Positions 55,187 to 63,540 of a DNA stretch of 64,000 nt are shown here, piece after piece. Positions within the stretch are counted from its first letter, which is position 1; every line of letters starts with the position of its first letter. The translations under genes and the position numbers were made by a program. A model generated the notes under the pieces. It searched no databases. It had not been told where the DNA came from and was given only the letters and a program-made list of their open reading frames with translations. Source of the DNA: Methylocystis hirsuta (GTDB lineage Bacteria > Pseudomonadota > Alphaproteobacteria > Rhizobiales > Beijerinckiaceae); the NCBI RefSeq assembly GCF_003722355.1, contig NZ_QWDD01000001.1:1612001-1676000 (forward strand), given 5' to 3'.

Positions 55187-55801
55187 ATGACCATCCGCCT
55201 CCACCAGGGCGATCTCCCCGAGGGGATCGGCGCTGGCGCCATTGTCGCGATCGACACCGAGACTCTAGGCCTCAATCCGCATCGTGACCGTCTGTGCCTG
55301 GCGCAGCTCTCCTTCGGCGACGGGAACGCCGAGCTTGTCCAGTTCGGGCGCGGTCAGACGCGCGCGCCCAATCTCGAGCGCCTGCTGGCCGATCCGGCCG
55401 TTTTGAAGCTCTTCCACTTCGCCCGTTTCGACATCGGCATATTGGCCAAGACCTTCGGCTTCGTTCCGGCGCCGGTCTATTGCACCAAGATCGCCTCCAA
55501 GCTCGCCCGCACCTATACGGACCGGCATGGCCTCAAGGATCTCGTGCGCGAGCTTCTTGGCGTCGAGATTTCAAAGCAGCAGCAGTCGTCGGACTGGGGC
55601 GCGCCGGTTCTTTCCGACGCGCAGCAGGCCTATGCGGCGTCGGACGTGCTCTATCTGCATCAGCTCAAGGACAAGCTCGACGCCATGCTTGCCCGCGAGG
55701 GCCGCGCCGAACTGGCGCAGGCCTGTTTCGATTTTTTGCCAGCCCGCGCCCGGCTCGACCTCGCCGGCTGGCCGGAAACGGATATTTTTGCCCATGAGTA
55801 A
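55187..55801 (+). CDS. Short RNase D-type 3'-5' exonuclease
   Basis: A 204-residue single-domain DEDDy exonuclease. Exo I is AIDTETLGL (Asp23, Glu25), Exo II is FHFARFDIGIL (Asp81) and Exo III is AYAASDVLYLHQL (Tyr and Asp). It lacks the HRDC domains of classical RNase D, typical of the alphaproteobacterial form that precedes lptC. It acts in RNA 3'-end processing. The following lptC-lptA genes are on the same strand, so it heads that cluster. Confidence 0.9.
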   Translation: MTIRLHQGDLPEGIGAGAIVAIDTETLGLNPHRDRLCLAQLSFGDGNAELVQFGRGQTRAPNLERLLADPAVLKLFHFARFDIGILAKTFGFVPAPVYCTKIASKLARTYTDRHGLKDLVRELLGVEISKQQQSSDWGAPVLSDAQQAYAASDVLYLHQLKDKLDAMLAREGRAELAQACFDFLPARARLDLAGWPETDIFAHE

Positions 55802-55866
55802 GGCTTCGGCGAGTCAGGCTTTGGCGTCGCCTCGAATTCGCCACCTGCATGCCTCATGATCACGAC

Positions 55867-56571
55867 ATGACCGACGTCTTGACGGGCCCCAGCGCCCGCG
55901 ATCGCCTGGGCGGCCTCGTTGCTCCGCGCCAGAGCGCCTTTCCGGAGGCGCTGCGCCACACGACGCGAGTCGCGCGTCTGCGCCGCTGGATCCTTTGGGG
56001 GGCGGGCGGCGTCGTTGGAATCGTCGGCCTCGGCCTGCTGATCAGCTCGCTGCGCTTTCTGCCCGCCGATCTGAGCCTGGCGCGCGTCGCGCTGAAGGGC
56101 TCCCGCATCGTCATCGAGAGCCCCAAGCTCGTCGGCTATCGCAAGGACGGGCGTCCCTATGAGGTGCGCGCGCTTGTCGGCACGCAAGATCTGGCGAAGC
56201 CTGATGTCTTCGAACTCGATCAGCTCGAGGTCCGGGTCGAGAACGCCAAGGACAATTCCATCGTCCTGTCGGCGGCGAAGGGCGTCTATAACAGGAAAGC
56301 CGATCGGGCCGATATGACCGGCGGCGTCGACATCCACGAAGACAACAACTTCGACATGCGGCTTGAGTCGGCGGTCATGGATTTCAAGGATAGCGTGATG
56401 ACGTCGGACAAGCCCGTGCTGTTGAAGATCGACGGCGGCGAGGTCACCGCGCAGTCTGTCGAATTTTCCCAAAAGGACCGTCACGCGTCCTTCGCGGGCG
56501 GGGTCCATTCGGTGCTATACGGGGAGGGCGATACGCCCCCGCAAACTTCGGGCGCCGCGACCAAGGACTAA
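55867..56571 (+). CDS. lptC: LPS export ABC transporter periplasmic protein LptC
   Basis: A bitopic protein that passes LPS from LptB2FG to LptA. The N-terminus is cytoplasmic (about 40 residues), followed by one membrane span (about residues 41-62) and the periplasmic beta-jellyroll: PKLVGYRKDGRPYEVRA, ADMTGGVDIHEDNNFDMRLE and VTAQSVEFSQKDR. About 234 residues from ATG 55867; ATG 55849 is six codons earlier and also possible. Its stop directly abuts the lptA ATG. Confidence 0.9.
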   Translation: MTDVLTGPSARDRLGGLVAPRQSAFPEALRHTTRVARLRRWILWGAGGVVGIVGLGLLISSLRFLPADLSLARVALKGSRIVIESPKLVGYRKDGRPYEVRALVGTQDLAKPDVFELDQLEVRVENAKDNSIVLSAAKGVYNRKADRADMTGGVDIHEDNNFDMRLESAVMDFKDSVMTSDKPVLLKIDGGEVTAQSVEFSQKDRHASFAGGVHSVLYGEGDTPPQTSGAATKD

Positions 56572-57102
56572 ATGCGCCGCCACCCCTTCGTTCTTCTCCT
56601 TGCTGCGCTCGTCGCCGCGACGCCGGCAGGCGCCGCAGGCCGCTCGGGCGGCATTCTGCCTGGCGCCTCCGCCAAGGATCCGCTCAACATCGACGCAGGC
56701 AAGCTCGATTATTTCGAGAAGGAGCAGAAGCTCATCTACTCCGGCAGCGTCATCGTCACGAACGGGCCCTCGACGCTCAAGGCGTCGCGCCTCATCATTT
56801 TTCTCGAAGGAAAGGGCGGCGGACAAGCCGCCGCGACGACCAACGACCGCGTCAAACATATCGACGCCGAAGGGCCGGTGACGCTGGTTTCAAAGGACCA
56901 GATCGGGACGGGCGATCGGGGCAGCTACGACAAGGCCGAAAACAAGGTTTATCTCGTCGGCAACGTCACGCTCACCCAGGCCGAGAACATCGTGAAAGGC
57001 GACAAGCTCGTCTATGACGTGGCGACCGGCATGGCGACCGTGCAAGGCGGCGCGGCGCAGGGGGGGCGGGTGCGCAGCACCTTCACGCCGAAAAACCAAT
57101 AA
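56572..57102 (+). CDS. lptA: LPS transport periplasmic protein LptA
   Basis: A 176-residue periplasmic bridge protein. The signal peptide is about residues 1-21 (MRRHPFVLLLAALVAATPAG). The OstA_N fold is clear: DPLNIDAGKLDYFEKEQKLI, YSGSVIVTNGPSTLKAS and GNVTLTQAENIVKGDKLVYD. It follows lptC without a gap. In most alphaproteobacteria lptB and rpoN come next; here the next gene is on the other strand, so lptB must lie elsewhere. Confidence 0.93.
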   Translation: MRRHPFVLLLAALVAATPAGAAGRSGGILPGASAKDPLNIDAGKLDYFEKEQKLIYSGSVIVTNGPSTLKASRLIIFLEGKGGGQAAATTNDRVKHIDAEGPVTLVSKDQIGTGDRGSYDKAENKVYLVGNVTLTQAENIVKGDKLVYDVATGMATVQGGAAQGGRVRSTFTPKNQ

Positions 57103-57114
57103 GGCTTCGGGCAT

Positions 57115-57612
57115 TCACTGCGAGGCTGACGTCACCAGCTCGTCGAGCATCCGCTTGCGCTTCGCCTCATAGTAGTAGCCGCCGGCGTAAAGCTTGATCG
57201 CCCGGCCTTCGTCGCCGCCGCTGACCTTATAGGCGTTGGCAAGATAAGGCACCGCGAAGGCAAGATTGGTGTCGGCGTCGAGAAGGCCGCTTGCCGGGCC
57301 GTCGTAGCCCATGTGCCGCGCCGTGTCGTGGCGGATCTGCATCAACCCCCAATAGGGCCCGTGGCGGGCGTGGGGATTGTAATTGCTCTCGCGGCGAATC
57401 GAGCGATGAATGAGCGATTCCGGAATGTCGTAGATGCGGGCGTAATGGGAGATTCGCGCATGCAGCGCGTCCTGGCCGGTGAGCTCGGTCGCCTTAGCGG
57501 CTTCGTCATAGGCGGCGGGAGCCGAAGCGACAGGCGACTCCTGCGGGGCGCAGCCCGCGAGCGGCAGAGCGCCGATGGCGACAAAGGCGGCGGCCCGGCG
57601 GAATAAACGCAT
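57115..57612 (-). CDS. Lytic transglycosylase lipoprotein (SLT domain)
   Basis: A 165-residue exported transglycosylase. The lipobox GALPLAGC puts the lipidated Cys at residue 21. The SLT core has the catalytic Glu in HRSIRRESNYNPHARHGPYW (about 75), with GLMQIRHDTARHMGY and DADTNLAFAVPYLANAYKV following. RAIKLYAGGYYYEAKRKRM ends the domain. It is convergent with lptA (12 bases apart) and is the third lytic transglycosylase in the window. Confidence 0.9.
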   Translation of the reverse strand: MRLFRRAAAFVAIGALPLAGCAPQESPVASAPAAYDEAAKATELTGQDALHARISHYARIYDIPESLIHRSIRRESNYNPHARHGPYWGLMQIRHDTARHMGYDGPASGLLDADTNLAFAVPYLANAYKVSGGDEGRAIKLYAGGYYYEAKRKRMLDELVTSASQ

Positions 57613-57754
57613 CCAAATCCCCTCGTTGACCGCCCACGGCCCAGCCGATGAATGCGCCATGCGCAGATGGCGAAATCGTGGCGGCTACGCTTGCCGGCGT
57701 TGATTTCTTGGGGAGCTCAACTAGCTTCCCGCCTATCCTTGGCGCGAAGCGGCG

Positions 57755-58084
57755 ATGGCGCAGAAACAGTCGAAGCGCCGTCCGGCGGCGAAAAGCTCAA
57801 AGACCGCGACCGCTTGCTGGTCAGGCGAGGTCACGCGCCACAGCAACGCGCTCGATCTCGATGCGGGGGTATTCACATGGGACGACCCCGTGAAGATCGC
57901 GCGCTCCCTCAAGCGGTCGGCGGAGGTGAGCGCGCGGCGCAAAGCGGACCCGTTCCGTTCCGCCATGTCGATGCTGACCTTCTACATCAACAGGGCCGGC
58001 AAGGATTTGCCCGAGGCGCGCCGACAGGTGCTGGAGCAGGCGAAGGACGAGCTGCGGAAGGCGTTTGGGCGGACGGCCGGTTAG
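57755..58084 (+). CDS. DUF3175 protein
   Basis: A 109-residue basic protein: a Lys-rich N-terminus, then ACWSGEVTRHSNALDLDAGV, IARSLKRSAEVSARRKADPF and SAMSMLTFYINRAGKDL, the DUF3175 pattern. The family is widespread in proteobacteria and uncharacterised; a nucleic-acid role is suggested only by charge. A pair of toxin-antitoxin modules follows on the same strand. Confidence 0.82.
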   Translation: MAQKQSKRRPAAKSSKTATACWSGEVTRHSNALDLDAGVFTWDDPVKIARSLKRSAEVSARRKADPFRSAMSMLTFYINRAGKDLPEARRQVLEQAKDELRKAFGRTAG

Positions 58085-58110
58085 GCGCCTTGTCCGCAGA
58101 TTGACGCTCT

Positions 58111-58146
58111 TTCGATCGGGTATTACTGTCCTTCGATGGGTATTAC
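58111..58146. promoter_or_regulatory. Direct repeats upstream of the first toxin-antitoxin module
   Basis: TTCGATCGGGTATTAC (58111-58126) and TTCGATGGGTATTAC (58132-58146) are direct repeats starting 21 bases apart, two helical turns. They end 11 bases before the antitoxin ATG. The location and spacing fit an autoregulatory AbrB-type antitoxin operator. Confidence 0.5.
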
Positions 58147-58157
58147 CCTGTGTGGCC

Positions 58158-58406
58158 ATGAGCACAAAAGTCACCGTTAAAGGCCAAGTCACCTTGCCAA
58201 AGGCTGTGCGTGAGGCGGCCGGCATCCGTCCCGGCGACAGGGTGAGCGTGCGCGCGCGGCCGGAAGGCGGCGTATTGGTGGAGCGCGAAGCCAACGCACG
58301 AGAGCAAAGCGACTTTCGCCGCACGCTTACAGCAATGGCGCGCCGAAGGCCGTTTAAGGGCTTCTCGACTGAAGAAGTCATGAAGCTCACGCGAGGCGAG
58401 GAGTGA
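58158..58406 (+). CDS. AbrB/MazE/SpoVT-type antitoxin
   Basis: An 82-residue antitoxin. The swapped-hairpin AbrB fold is seen as STKVTVKGQVTLPKAVREAA then GIRPGDRVSVRARPEGGVLV. The C-terminal helix (MARRRPFKGFSTEEVMKLTR) should bind the toxin. ATG 58158 is chosen because it starts at the fold. Its TGA overlaps the GTG of the PIN-domain toxin, giving translational coupling. Confidence 0.9.
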   Translation: MSTKVTVKGQVTLPKAVREAAGIRPGDRVSVRARPEGGVLVEREANAREQSDFRRTLTAMARRRPFKGFSTEEVMKLTRGEE

Positions 58407-58801
58407 TCCTTGTCGACACCAATATTTTGATCGACATTGCGAGCGGCGACGAGAACTGGGCGGAGTGGTCGATCAACGCCCTGGCGGATGCGATGTCGCG
58501 CGGCCCGCTGGCGATCAACGCGATCATCCATTCGGAATTTTCGCTCGGTTTTTCCACCGAGGCCGCCTGCGACGCCGAAATCGCGCGCTTCGATCTGCTC
58601 TTTCTGGATTTGCCGAGGGCAGCCGGATTTCGCGCTGGTCGAGCCTTTCGCGACTATCGGCGACGGGGCGGCGCGCGCGGCAGCGCGCTGCCCAATTTCT
58701 TCATTGGCGCGCAGGCGAGCGTGCTTGGCGTGCCGATTTTGACGCGGGATTTGGGGCGGTATCGGACATACTTTCCGGAGGTCGAACTGGTGGCGCCGTA
58801 A
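58403..58801 (+). CDS. VapC-family PIN-domain toxin
   Basis: A 132-residue PIN ribonuclease starting from GTG 58403, overlapping the antitoxin stop (GTGA). The acidic residues are in MILVDTNILIDIA (Asp5), INAIIHSEFSLGF (Glu) and ILTRDLGRYRTYFP (Asp). It pairs with the AbrB-type antitoxin, a VapB/VapC arrangement. GSALPNFFIGAQASVLGV replaces the commoner (P/L)hDA(h)hAA segment: Asp at that position appears to be Asn, which could affect activity. Confidence 0.88.
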   Translation: MILVDTNILIDIASGDENWAEWSINALADAMSRGPLAINAIIHSEFSLGFSTEAACDAEIARFDLLFLDLPRAAGFRAGRAFRDYRRRGGARGSALPNFFIGAQASVLGVPILTRDLGRYRTYFPEVELVAP

Positions 58802-58829
58802 CGCGTTGTGTCGCCGGAAGTTATGTCCT

Positions 58830-58843
58830 ATTTTTCGAAAAAT
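58830..58843. promoter_or_regulatory. 14-bp perfect palindrome before the second toxin-antitoxin module
   Basis: ATTTTTCGAAAAAT at 58830-58843 lies 19 bases upstream of the antitoxin ATG (58863). The AT-rich symmetric site fits an operator overlapping the promoter. Confidence 0.5.
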
Positions 58844-58862
58844 GACCATTTTTGAGGCGGCC

Positions 58863-59117
58863 ATGTCGTCCTACCCCATCGCCAAGGCGAAAGAACAATT
58901 ATCCCGGCTGATCGACGAGGCGCTGGCGGGGGAGACGGTGACGATCACCCGTCACGGCAAACCCGTCGTCGAACTGCGTCCGAGCAAATCCGACGAAGCG
59001 CCCAAACGAATGACGAAAGCCGACCTCGAATGGCTGCGCAAGCGCCGCGACGCGCTGCCGCCGCTGGGCGAGGACGCCGTCGCTCTTATCCGCAGGATGC
59101 GCGACGAAGAAGAATGA
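58863..59117 (+). CDS. Phd/YefM-family antitoxin
   Basis: An 84-residue antitoxin. The Phd/YefM core is SSYPIAKAKEQLSRLIDEAL then GETVTITRHGKPVVELRPS; a charged tail (DLEWLRKRRDALPPLG) should contact the toxin. The ATG at 58863 starts at the fold. Its TGA overlaps the ATG of the PIN toxin (ATGA). It is a second, unrelated antitoxin type next to the AbrB-type pair. Confidence 0.9.
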   Translation: MSSYPIAKAKEQLSRLIDEALAGETVTITRHGKPVVELRPSKSDEAPKRMTKADLEWLRKRRDALPPLGEDAVALIRRMRDEEE

Positions 59118-59539
59118 GCGTTTATCTTGACGCGAGCGCAATCGTTCCACTGATTCTGCGCGACGCGCATACGATGAACATGGAGCAATGGCTTGCCAAT
59201 GCGCGCGAAGAGCTCGTCGTCAGCGACTTCGCCGCACTTGAAGTTGCAGCAGTAATTTCTCGGCAGTTTCGTTCGGCGCGCATGTCCGAACAGCAGGCGT
59301 CGCTCGCGCTGGCGTTGCTCGACGATTGGTTAGCTCGTGCATCTACAAGTATTGAAACGGGCGCATCCGACCTCGCGCTCGCGGATCGTTTCGTTCGCGA
59401 TTTCGCGACCAAACTCGCCGCGCCCGATGCGCTGCATCTCGCGCTGGCCTCGAACCGGGGCTATCGACTGGCGACTTTCGATACGCGGCTGGCGGCTGCG
59501 GCGGCGATGAGAGGCGTGCGGGCGATTGCGCCGGGGTGA
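59114..59539 (+). CDS. VapC-family PIN-domain toxin
   Basis: A 141-residue PIN ribonuclease. MSVYLDASAIVPLIL (Asp6), VVSDFAALEVAAVISRQF (Glu) and LAAPDALHLALASNRGYRLA then TFDTRLAAAA (Asp residues) give a full acidic set. It overlaps the antitoxin stop by four bases. Translation as a coupled pair is likely, and the direction is the same as for the preceding module. Confidence 0.92.
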   Translation: MSVYLDASAIVPLILRDAHTMNMEQWLANAREELVVSDFAALEVAAVISRQFRSARMSEQQASLALALLDDWLARASTSIETGASDLALADRFVRDFATKLAAPDALHLALASNRGYRLATFDTRLAAAAAMRGVRAIAPG

Positions 59540-59616
59540 TGGAGAAGGGTCGGGGTGGCTCCTATCTGCGCCCACGCGAGCGCGCCATTCCTGACTCGCG
59601 ACGTCGGGAGGCTACG

Positions 59617-61269
59617 TCACCGCGCGAACTTCTTATATTTCAGCCGGTGCGGAATGACGCTGTCGATCCCGAGGCGCCGCTTCTTGTCTTCCTCGTAATC
59701 GGCGAAATTGCCTTCGAACCATTCGACATGGCTGTCGCCTTCATAGGCGAGAATATGCGTCGCGATGCGGTCGAGGAAAAAGCGGTCATGCGAGATGATG
59801 ACGGCGCAGCCGGCGAAATCGACGAGCGCCTCTTCGAGCGCGCGCAGCGTGTCGACGTCGAGATCGTTGGTCGGCTCGTCGAGCAGCAGCACATTGGCGC
59901 CGCTCTTGAGCATCTTGGCGAGGTGCACGCGGTTGCGTTCGCCGCCTGAGAGCTGCCCGACCTTCTTTTGCTGATCGGCGCCCTTGAAATTGAAGGCCGA
60001 ACAATAGGCGCGGCTGTTGATCTCGCGCTTGCCGAGATAGATCACCTCATTGCCTTCCGAGATTTCCTCCCAGACGGACTTGTTGCCGTGCAGCGCGTCG
60101 CGCGACTGGTCGACATAGCCGAGCTGCACGCTGTCGCCGATCTCGATCGTCCCGTTGTCGGGTTTCTCCTGTCCGGTGATCATGCGAAACAACGTCGTCT
60201 TGCCGGCGCCGTTCGGCCCGATCACCCCGACGATGCCGCCGGGCGGCAATTTGAAGGAGAGATCGTCGATCAACAGCGTATCGCCATAGCCTTTCGACAG
60301 ATGGTCGAACTCGATGACATTGTCGCCGAGACGCTCGGCCACCGGAATGACGATCTGCGCGGTCGTCGGCGCCTTGTCGTTCTGCTTGGCGACGAGTTCC
60401 TCATAGCGCTGAATGCGGGCCTTGCTCTTCGCCTGTCGCGCCTTCGGCGAAGCGGCGATCCACTCGCTCTCGGCTTCGAGCGCACGCTGACGCGCCTTGT
60501 CCTCGGAAGATTCCTGAGAGAGGCGCTTCTGCTTCTGCTTCAGCCAGCTGGTGTAATTGCCCTCGTAGGGGATGCCGCGGCCGCGATCGAGCTCCAATAT
60601 CCATCCGGTGACATTGTCCAAGAAATAGCGGTCGTGGGTGACGATCAGGATCGCGCCGGGATACTGGCGCAGATGTCCTTCGAGCCAGTTGACGGTTTCA
60701 GCGTCGAGATGGTTCGTCGGTTCATCGAGGAGCAGCATTTCCGGCTGTTCGAGCAGCAATTTGCACAGCGCGACGCGACGCCGCTCGCCGCCCGAAAGCT
60801 TGGTGACGTCAGCGTCGTCCGGCGGACAGCCGAGCGCGTCCATCGCCTGGTCGACCTGGCTGTCCAAGTCCCAAAGACCTTTGGCCTCGATTTCGTCTTG
60901 GAGCTTCGTCATCTCATCAGCGGTCTCGTCCGAATAATTCACGGCGAGATCGTTGTAGCGATCGAGGACGGCCTTCTTCTCCTCGACGCCGAGCATGACA
61001 TTGCCTCGCACGTCGAGCGTCGGGTCGAGGTGCGGCTCCTGCGGCAGATAGCCGACCCGCGCGCCCTCGGCGACGAAGCCCTCGCCAGAATACTCTTTGT
61101 CGACGCCCGCCATGATGCGCAGCAGCGTCGATTTGCCGGAGCCGTTGACGCCGAGAACGCCGATCTTCGCATCGGGATAAAAGGAGAGATTGATGTTCTC
61201 CAAGACCTTCTTGCCGCCCGGATAGGTCTTGCTGAGGCCCTGCATGTGATAGATGAACTGGCGCGCCAT
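59617..61269 (-). CDS. ettA: Energy-dependent translational throttle protein EttA (ABC-F)
   Basis: A 550-residue soluble ABC-F ATPase that binds the ribosomal E site and gates elongation according to ATP/ADP level. The first Walker A is GVNGSGKST at about 40-48 with signature [16 protein letters not shown]; the second is GPNGAGKTT with [15 protein letters not shown]. The linker between domains ([20 protein letters not shown]) is the P-site-tRNA-interaction motif of EttA. Length and the ending [19 protein letters not shown] are typical. ATG 61269 fits the family start. Confidence 0.96.
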   Translation of the reverse strand: MARQFIYHMQGLSKTYPGGKKVLENINLSFYPDAKIGVLGVNGSGKSTLLRIMAGVDKEYSGEGFVAEGARVGYLPQEPHLDPTLDVRGNVMLGVEEKKAVLDRYNDLAVNYSDETADEMTKLQDEIEAKGLWDLDSQVDQAMDALGCPPDDADVTKLSGGERRRVALCKLLLEQPEMLLLDEPTNHLDAETVNWLEGHLRQYPGAILIVTHDRYFLDNVTGWILELDRGRGIPYEGNYTSWLKQKQKRLSQESSEDKARQRALEAESEWIAASPKARQAKSKARIQRYEELVAKQNDKAPTTAQIVIPVAERLGDNVIEFDHLSKGYGDTLLIDDLSFKLPPGGIVGVIGPNGAGKTTLFRMITGQEKPDNGTIEIGDSVQLGYVDQSRDALHGNKSVWEEISEGNEVIYLGKREINSRAYCSAFNFKGADQQKKVGQLSGGERNRVHLAKMLKSGANVLLLDEPTNDLDVDTLRALEEALVDFAGCAVIISHDRFFLDRIATHILAYEGDSHVEWFEGNFADYEEDKKRRLGIDSVIPHRLKYKKFAR

Positions 61270-61353
61270 ATCGCCTCGCAAAGAGAGATTGCGCTGTCTT
61301 TAGAGCATTTTCACTCCGGGAGGGAAGTCGTCTGGGACTTCGGCGAGGCAGAA

Positions 61354-61384
61354 AAATGCCCCCGACGGGCGGTCGGGGGCATTT
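61354..61384 (-). terminator. Rho-independent terminator of the three-repeat membrane protein gene
   Basis: A perfect 13-bp stem, AAATGCCCCCGAC with GTCGGGGGCATTT, loop GGGCG. On the minus strand it is followed by TTT and a further T-rich run after the gene ending at 61403. It also lies upstream of ettA and would isolate ettA transcription from that gene. Confidence 0.85.
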
Positions 61385-61402
61385 ATTCCACTGGCGTTGC
61401 GC

Positions 61403-62086
61403 TCAGGTTCGCATAAAGCTCAGAACCGTGGCGCTAAGGGTGCTGCCCGTGAGCACGATCGTGGAGCCGAGCGCGAGCAGCGCGACCAGGTTCAGGGTCA
61501 AATCGGCGGTGTTCCCGGCAAGCGCAAGAATGCCGAGGACGATTGCCGCCAGTCCTGCGAGCGCCTGAATGCCCGCTGAACCCGACGCCATTTCGCTCGC
61601 GAGCATCTCGGCGCCAACATGTTGCGATTGTCCGACCGCGGTCTCCATCTGGGCGGAGGCGCGCCGCAGCACATAGAGGCGCCATACGGCGTTGCTGCTC
61701 AGAAGCAGAGCCGTGCCAAAGCCGATCACGGCGACCGGCGACAGGACGGGGGCGCTGATTCCAAGGAGGGACAAAACGCCAAGCACAATACCGCCCGCGC
61801 CAACGAGGAAGACGAGCGCAAGGCTATTGCCGCCCATCTGCTCGACGGAGGAGGCTCGAACGCCGCCGGGAAACACGACTTGCGTATATTCCGACAGCAT
61901 AGCTCCGCCTTGAATTAATAGTGCGACGCCAAACACGATCGTCGCGATCGCGACCATCATGGGGGGCGCTATTCCAACTAAACCGCAAATCACAAGGACG
62001 ATGGTGGCGACGCCGCCTATGGCGTCGATGAGGCCGCCATAGGCGACCGCATTGTCATGCGTTGCGATATCTCGGGTAATGGACAT
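61403..62086 (-). CDS. Membrane protein with a three-fold internal repeat
   Basis: A 227-residue protein with about six hydrophobic spans, unrecognised. Three segments of about 50 residues resemble one another: [20 protein letters not shown]..., [20 protein letters not shown]... and [20 protein letters not shown].... Each is a helical hairpin ending in a small polar segment. The polar loop after the second repeat ([20 protein letters not shown]) is cytoplasmic or periplasmic. ATG 62086 follows GGAG with 8 bases; a GTG at 62095 is less likely. The ending is a strong terminator. The function is unknown. Confidence 0.75.
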   Translation of the reverse strand: MSITRDIATHDNAVAYGGLIDAIGGVATIVLVICGLVGIAPPMMVAIATIVFGVALLIQGGAMLSEYTQVVFPGGVRASSVEQMGGNSLALVFLVGAGGIVLGVLSLLGISAPVLSPVAVIGFGTALLLSSNAVWRLYVLRRASAQMETAVGQSQHVGAEMLASEMASGSAGIQALAGLAAIVLGILALAGNTADLTLNLVALLALGSTIVLTGSTLSATVLSFMRT

Positions 62087-62226
62087 GTGGGACACTCCAG
62101 CCGCTAGCCCCCGGTCCGATAGCTAGCGGCGCTTATGCAACGGGCAAGCCTAGCATTTCGGCGGCGGATTGCCTTTTGGCGTCCGCGCGCTCTAGAAGCG
62201 GAAACGAAGCAACCGGGCGAGCGTTA

Positions 62227-63510
62227 ATGAATGTTCTTTTGATCGGATCGGGCGGTCGCGAGCATGCGATCGCCAATGCGCTAACGAAAAGCCCGCTGCT
62301 GACGCGGCTCTATATCGCGCCAGGCAATCCGGGGACGGCTCGTGTGGGAGATAACGTCGATCTCGACGTCGCCAACCACCCCGCCGTGATCGATTTTTGT
62401 CGGGAGGCGGGAATTGCCCTCGTCGTTGTCGGGCCCGAGCAGCCGCTGATCGGCGGACTCGTCGACGAACTGGAGAAGCACGGGATCCTTGCCTTCGGGC
62501 CAACGCAGGCGGCGGCTCAGCTCGAAGGGTCCAAGGGTTTCACCAAGGACTTGTGTCGCGACTACCGGATTCCGACCGCGAGCTATGCGCGGTTTGCTGC
62601 GCTTGAGCCGGCGCTAACCTATCTGCGTGAACACGGCGCGCCGATCGTCGTCAAGGCCGACGGACTTGCCGCCGGCAAAGGCGTCGTCGTGGCTCGGACG
62701 CTGACGGAAGCGGAGCGCGCCGCGCAGGCGATGTTCGGGGGCGCTTTTGGCCTCTCGGGCGCGGAGGTGGTCATCGAGGAATGTCTCGAAGGCGAAGAGG
62801 CGTCGTTCTTTGCAATCTGCGACGGCGTTCGCGCGCTGCCTTTCGCGACGGCGCAGGATCATAAGCGGGTCGGCGAGGGCGATACCGGGCCGAACACCGG
62901 CGGCATGGGCGCCTATTCGCCCGCTTCCGTGGTGACGCCAGAAATAGAAGCGCGCGTGATGGCCGAGATTATCGAGCCGACGATGCGCGCCATGCGCGAC
63001 AAGGGCGCACCTTTCAGGGGCGTGCTCTACGCCGGACTCATGCTGACACAGGTGGGGCCAAAGCTCATCGAATACAATTGCCGTTTCGGCGATCCCGAGG
63101 CGCAAGCCATTCTGCCCCGTCTCGAGGGGGATCTTCTCGAGCTGATGCTTGACGCCGCGCGGGGCGAATCGGCTCGGCAGCGACCGCGGTTTTCGCCGCT
63201 CGCGGCGCTGACGGTGGTGCTGGCGGCGAAAAACTATCCGGGAACGCCGATGACCGGATCGGAAATCCGCAATTTGGAATGCGCCGAAGCCGTCGAGGGC
63301 GTCACCATCACCCACGCCGGCACGCGCGAGGAAGGCGGACGCCTGCTCGCCGCCGGCGGGCGCGTGCTGAATGTCACCGCGATGGCCGAAAGCGTCGCCG
63401 AGGCCCAAGCGCGCGCCTATGCGGCGGTCGACCTCATCGATTGGCCGGGCGGGTTTTGCCGCCGCGACATTGGCTGGCGGGAAGTCGCGCGGAAGAAGGT
63501 GGAGCGCTGA
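62227..63510 (+). CDS. purD: Phosphoribosylamine--glycine ligase
   Basis: The second step of de novo purine synthesis (GAR synthetase), 427 residues of the ATP-grasp family. It opens with [76 protein letters not shown] and [20 protein letters not shown] are all PurD signatures. ATG 62227 begins the family N-terminus. It is alone on the plus strand after a divergent region shared with the membrane protein. Confidence 0.97.
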   Translation: MNVLLIGSGGREHAIANALTKSPLLTRLYIAPGNPGTARVGDNVDLDVANHPAVIDFCREAGIALVVVGPEQPLIGGLVDELEKHGILAFGPTQAAAQLEGSKGFTKDLCRDYRIPTASYARFAALEPALTYLREHGAPIVVKADGLAAGKGVVVARTLTEAERAAQAMFGGAFGLSGAEVVIEECLEGEEASFFAICDGVRALPFATAQDHKRVGEGDTGPNTGGMGAYSPASVVTPEIEARVMAEIIEPTMRAMRDKGAPFRGVLYAGLMLTQVGPKLIEYNCRFGDPEAQAILPRLEGDLLELMLDAARGESARQRPRFSPLAALTVVLAAKNYPGTPMTGSEIRNLECAEAVEGVTITHAGTREEGGRLLAAGGRVLNVTAMAESVAEAQARAYAAVDLIDWPGGFCRRDIGWREVARKKVER

Positions 63511-63540
63511 GAAGGTCTCTCGCCAGCGCCGTGCCCGCGA

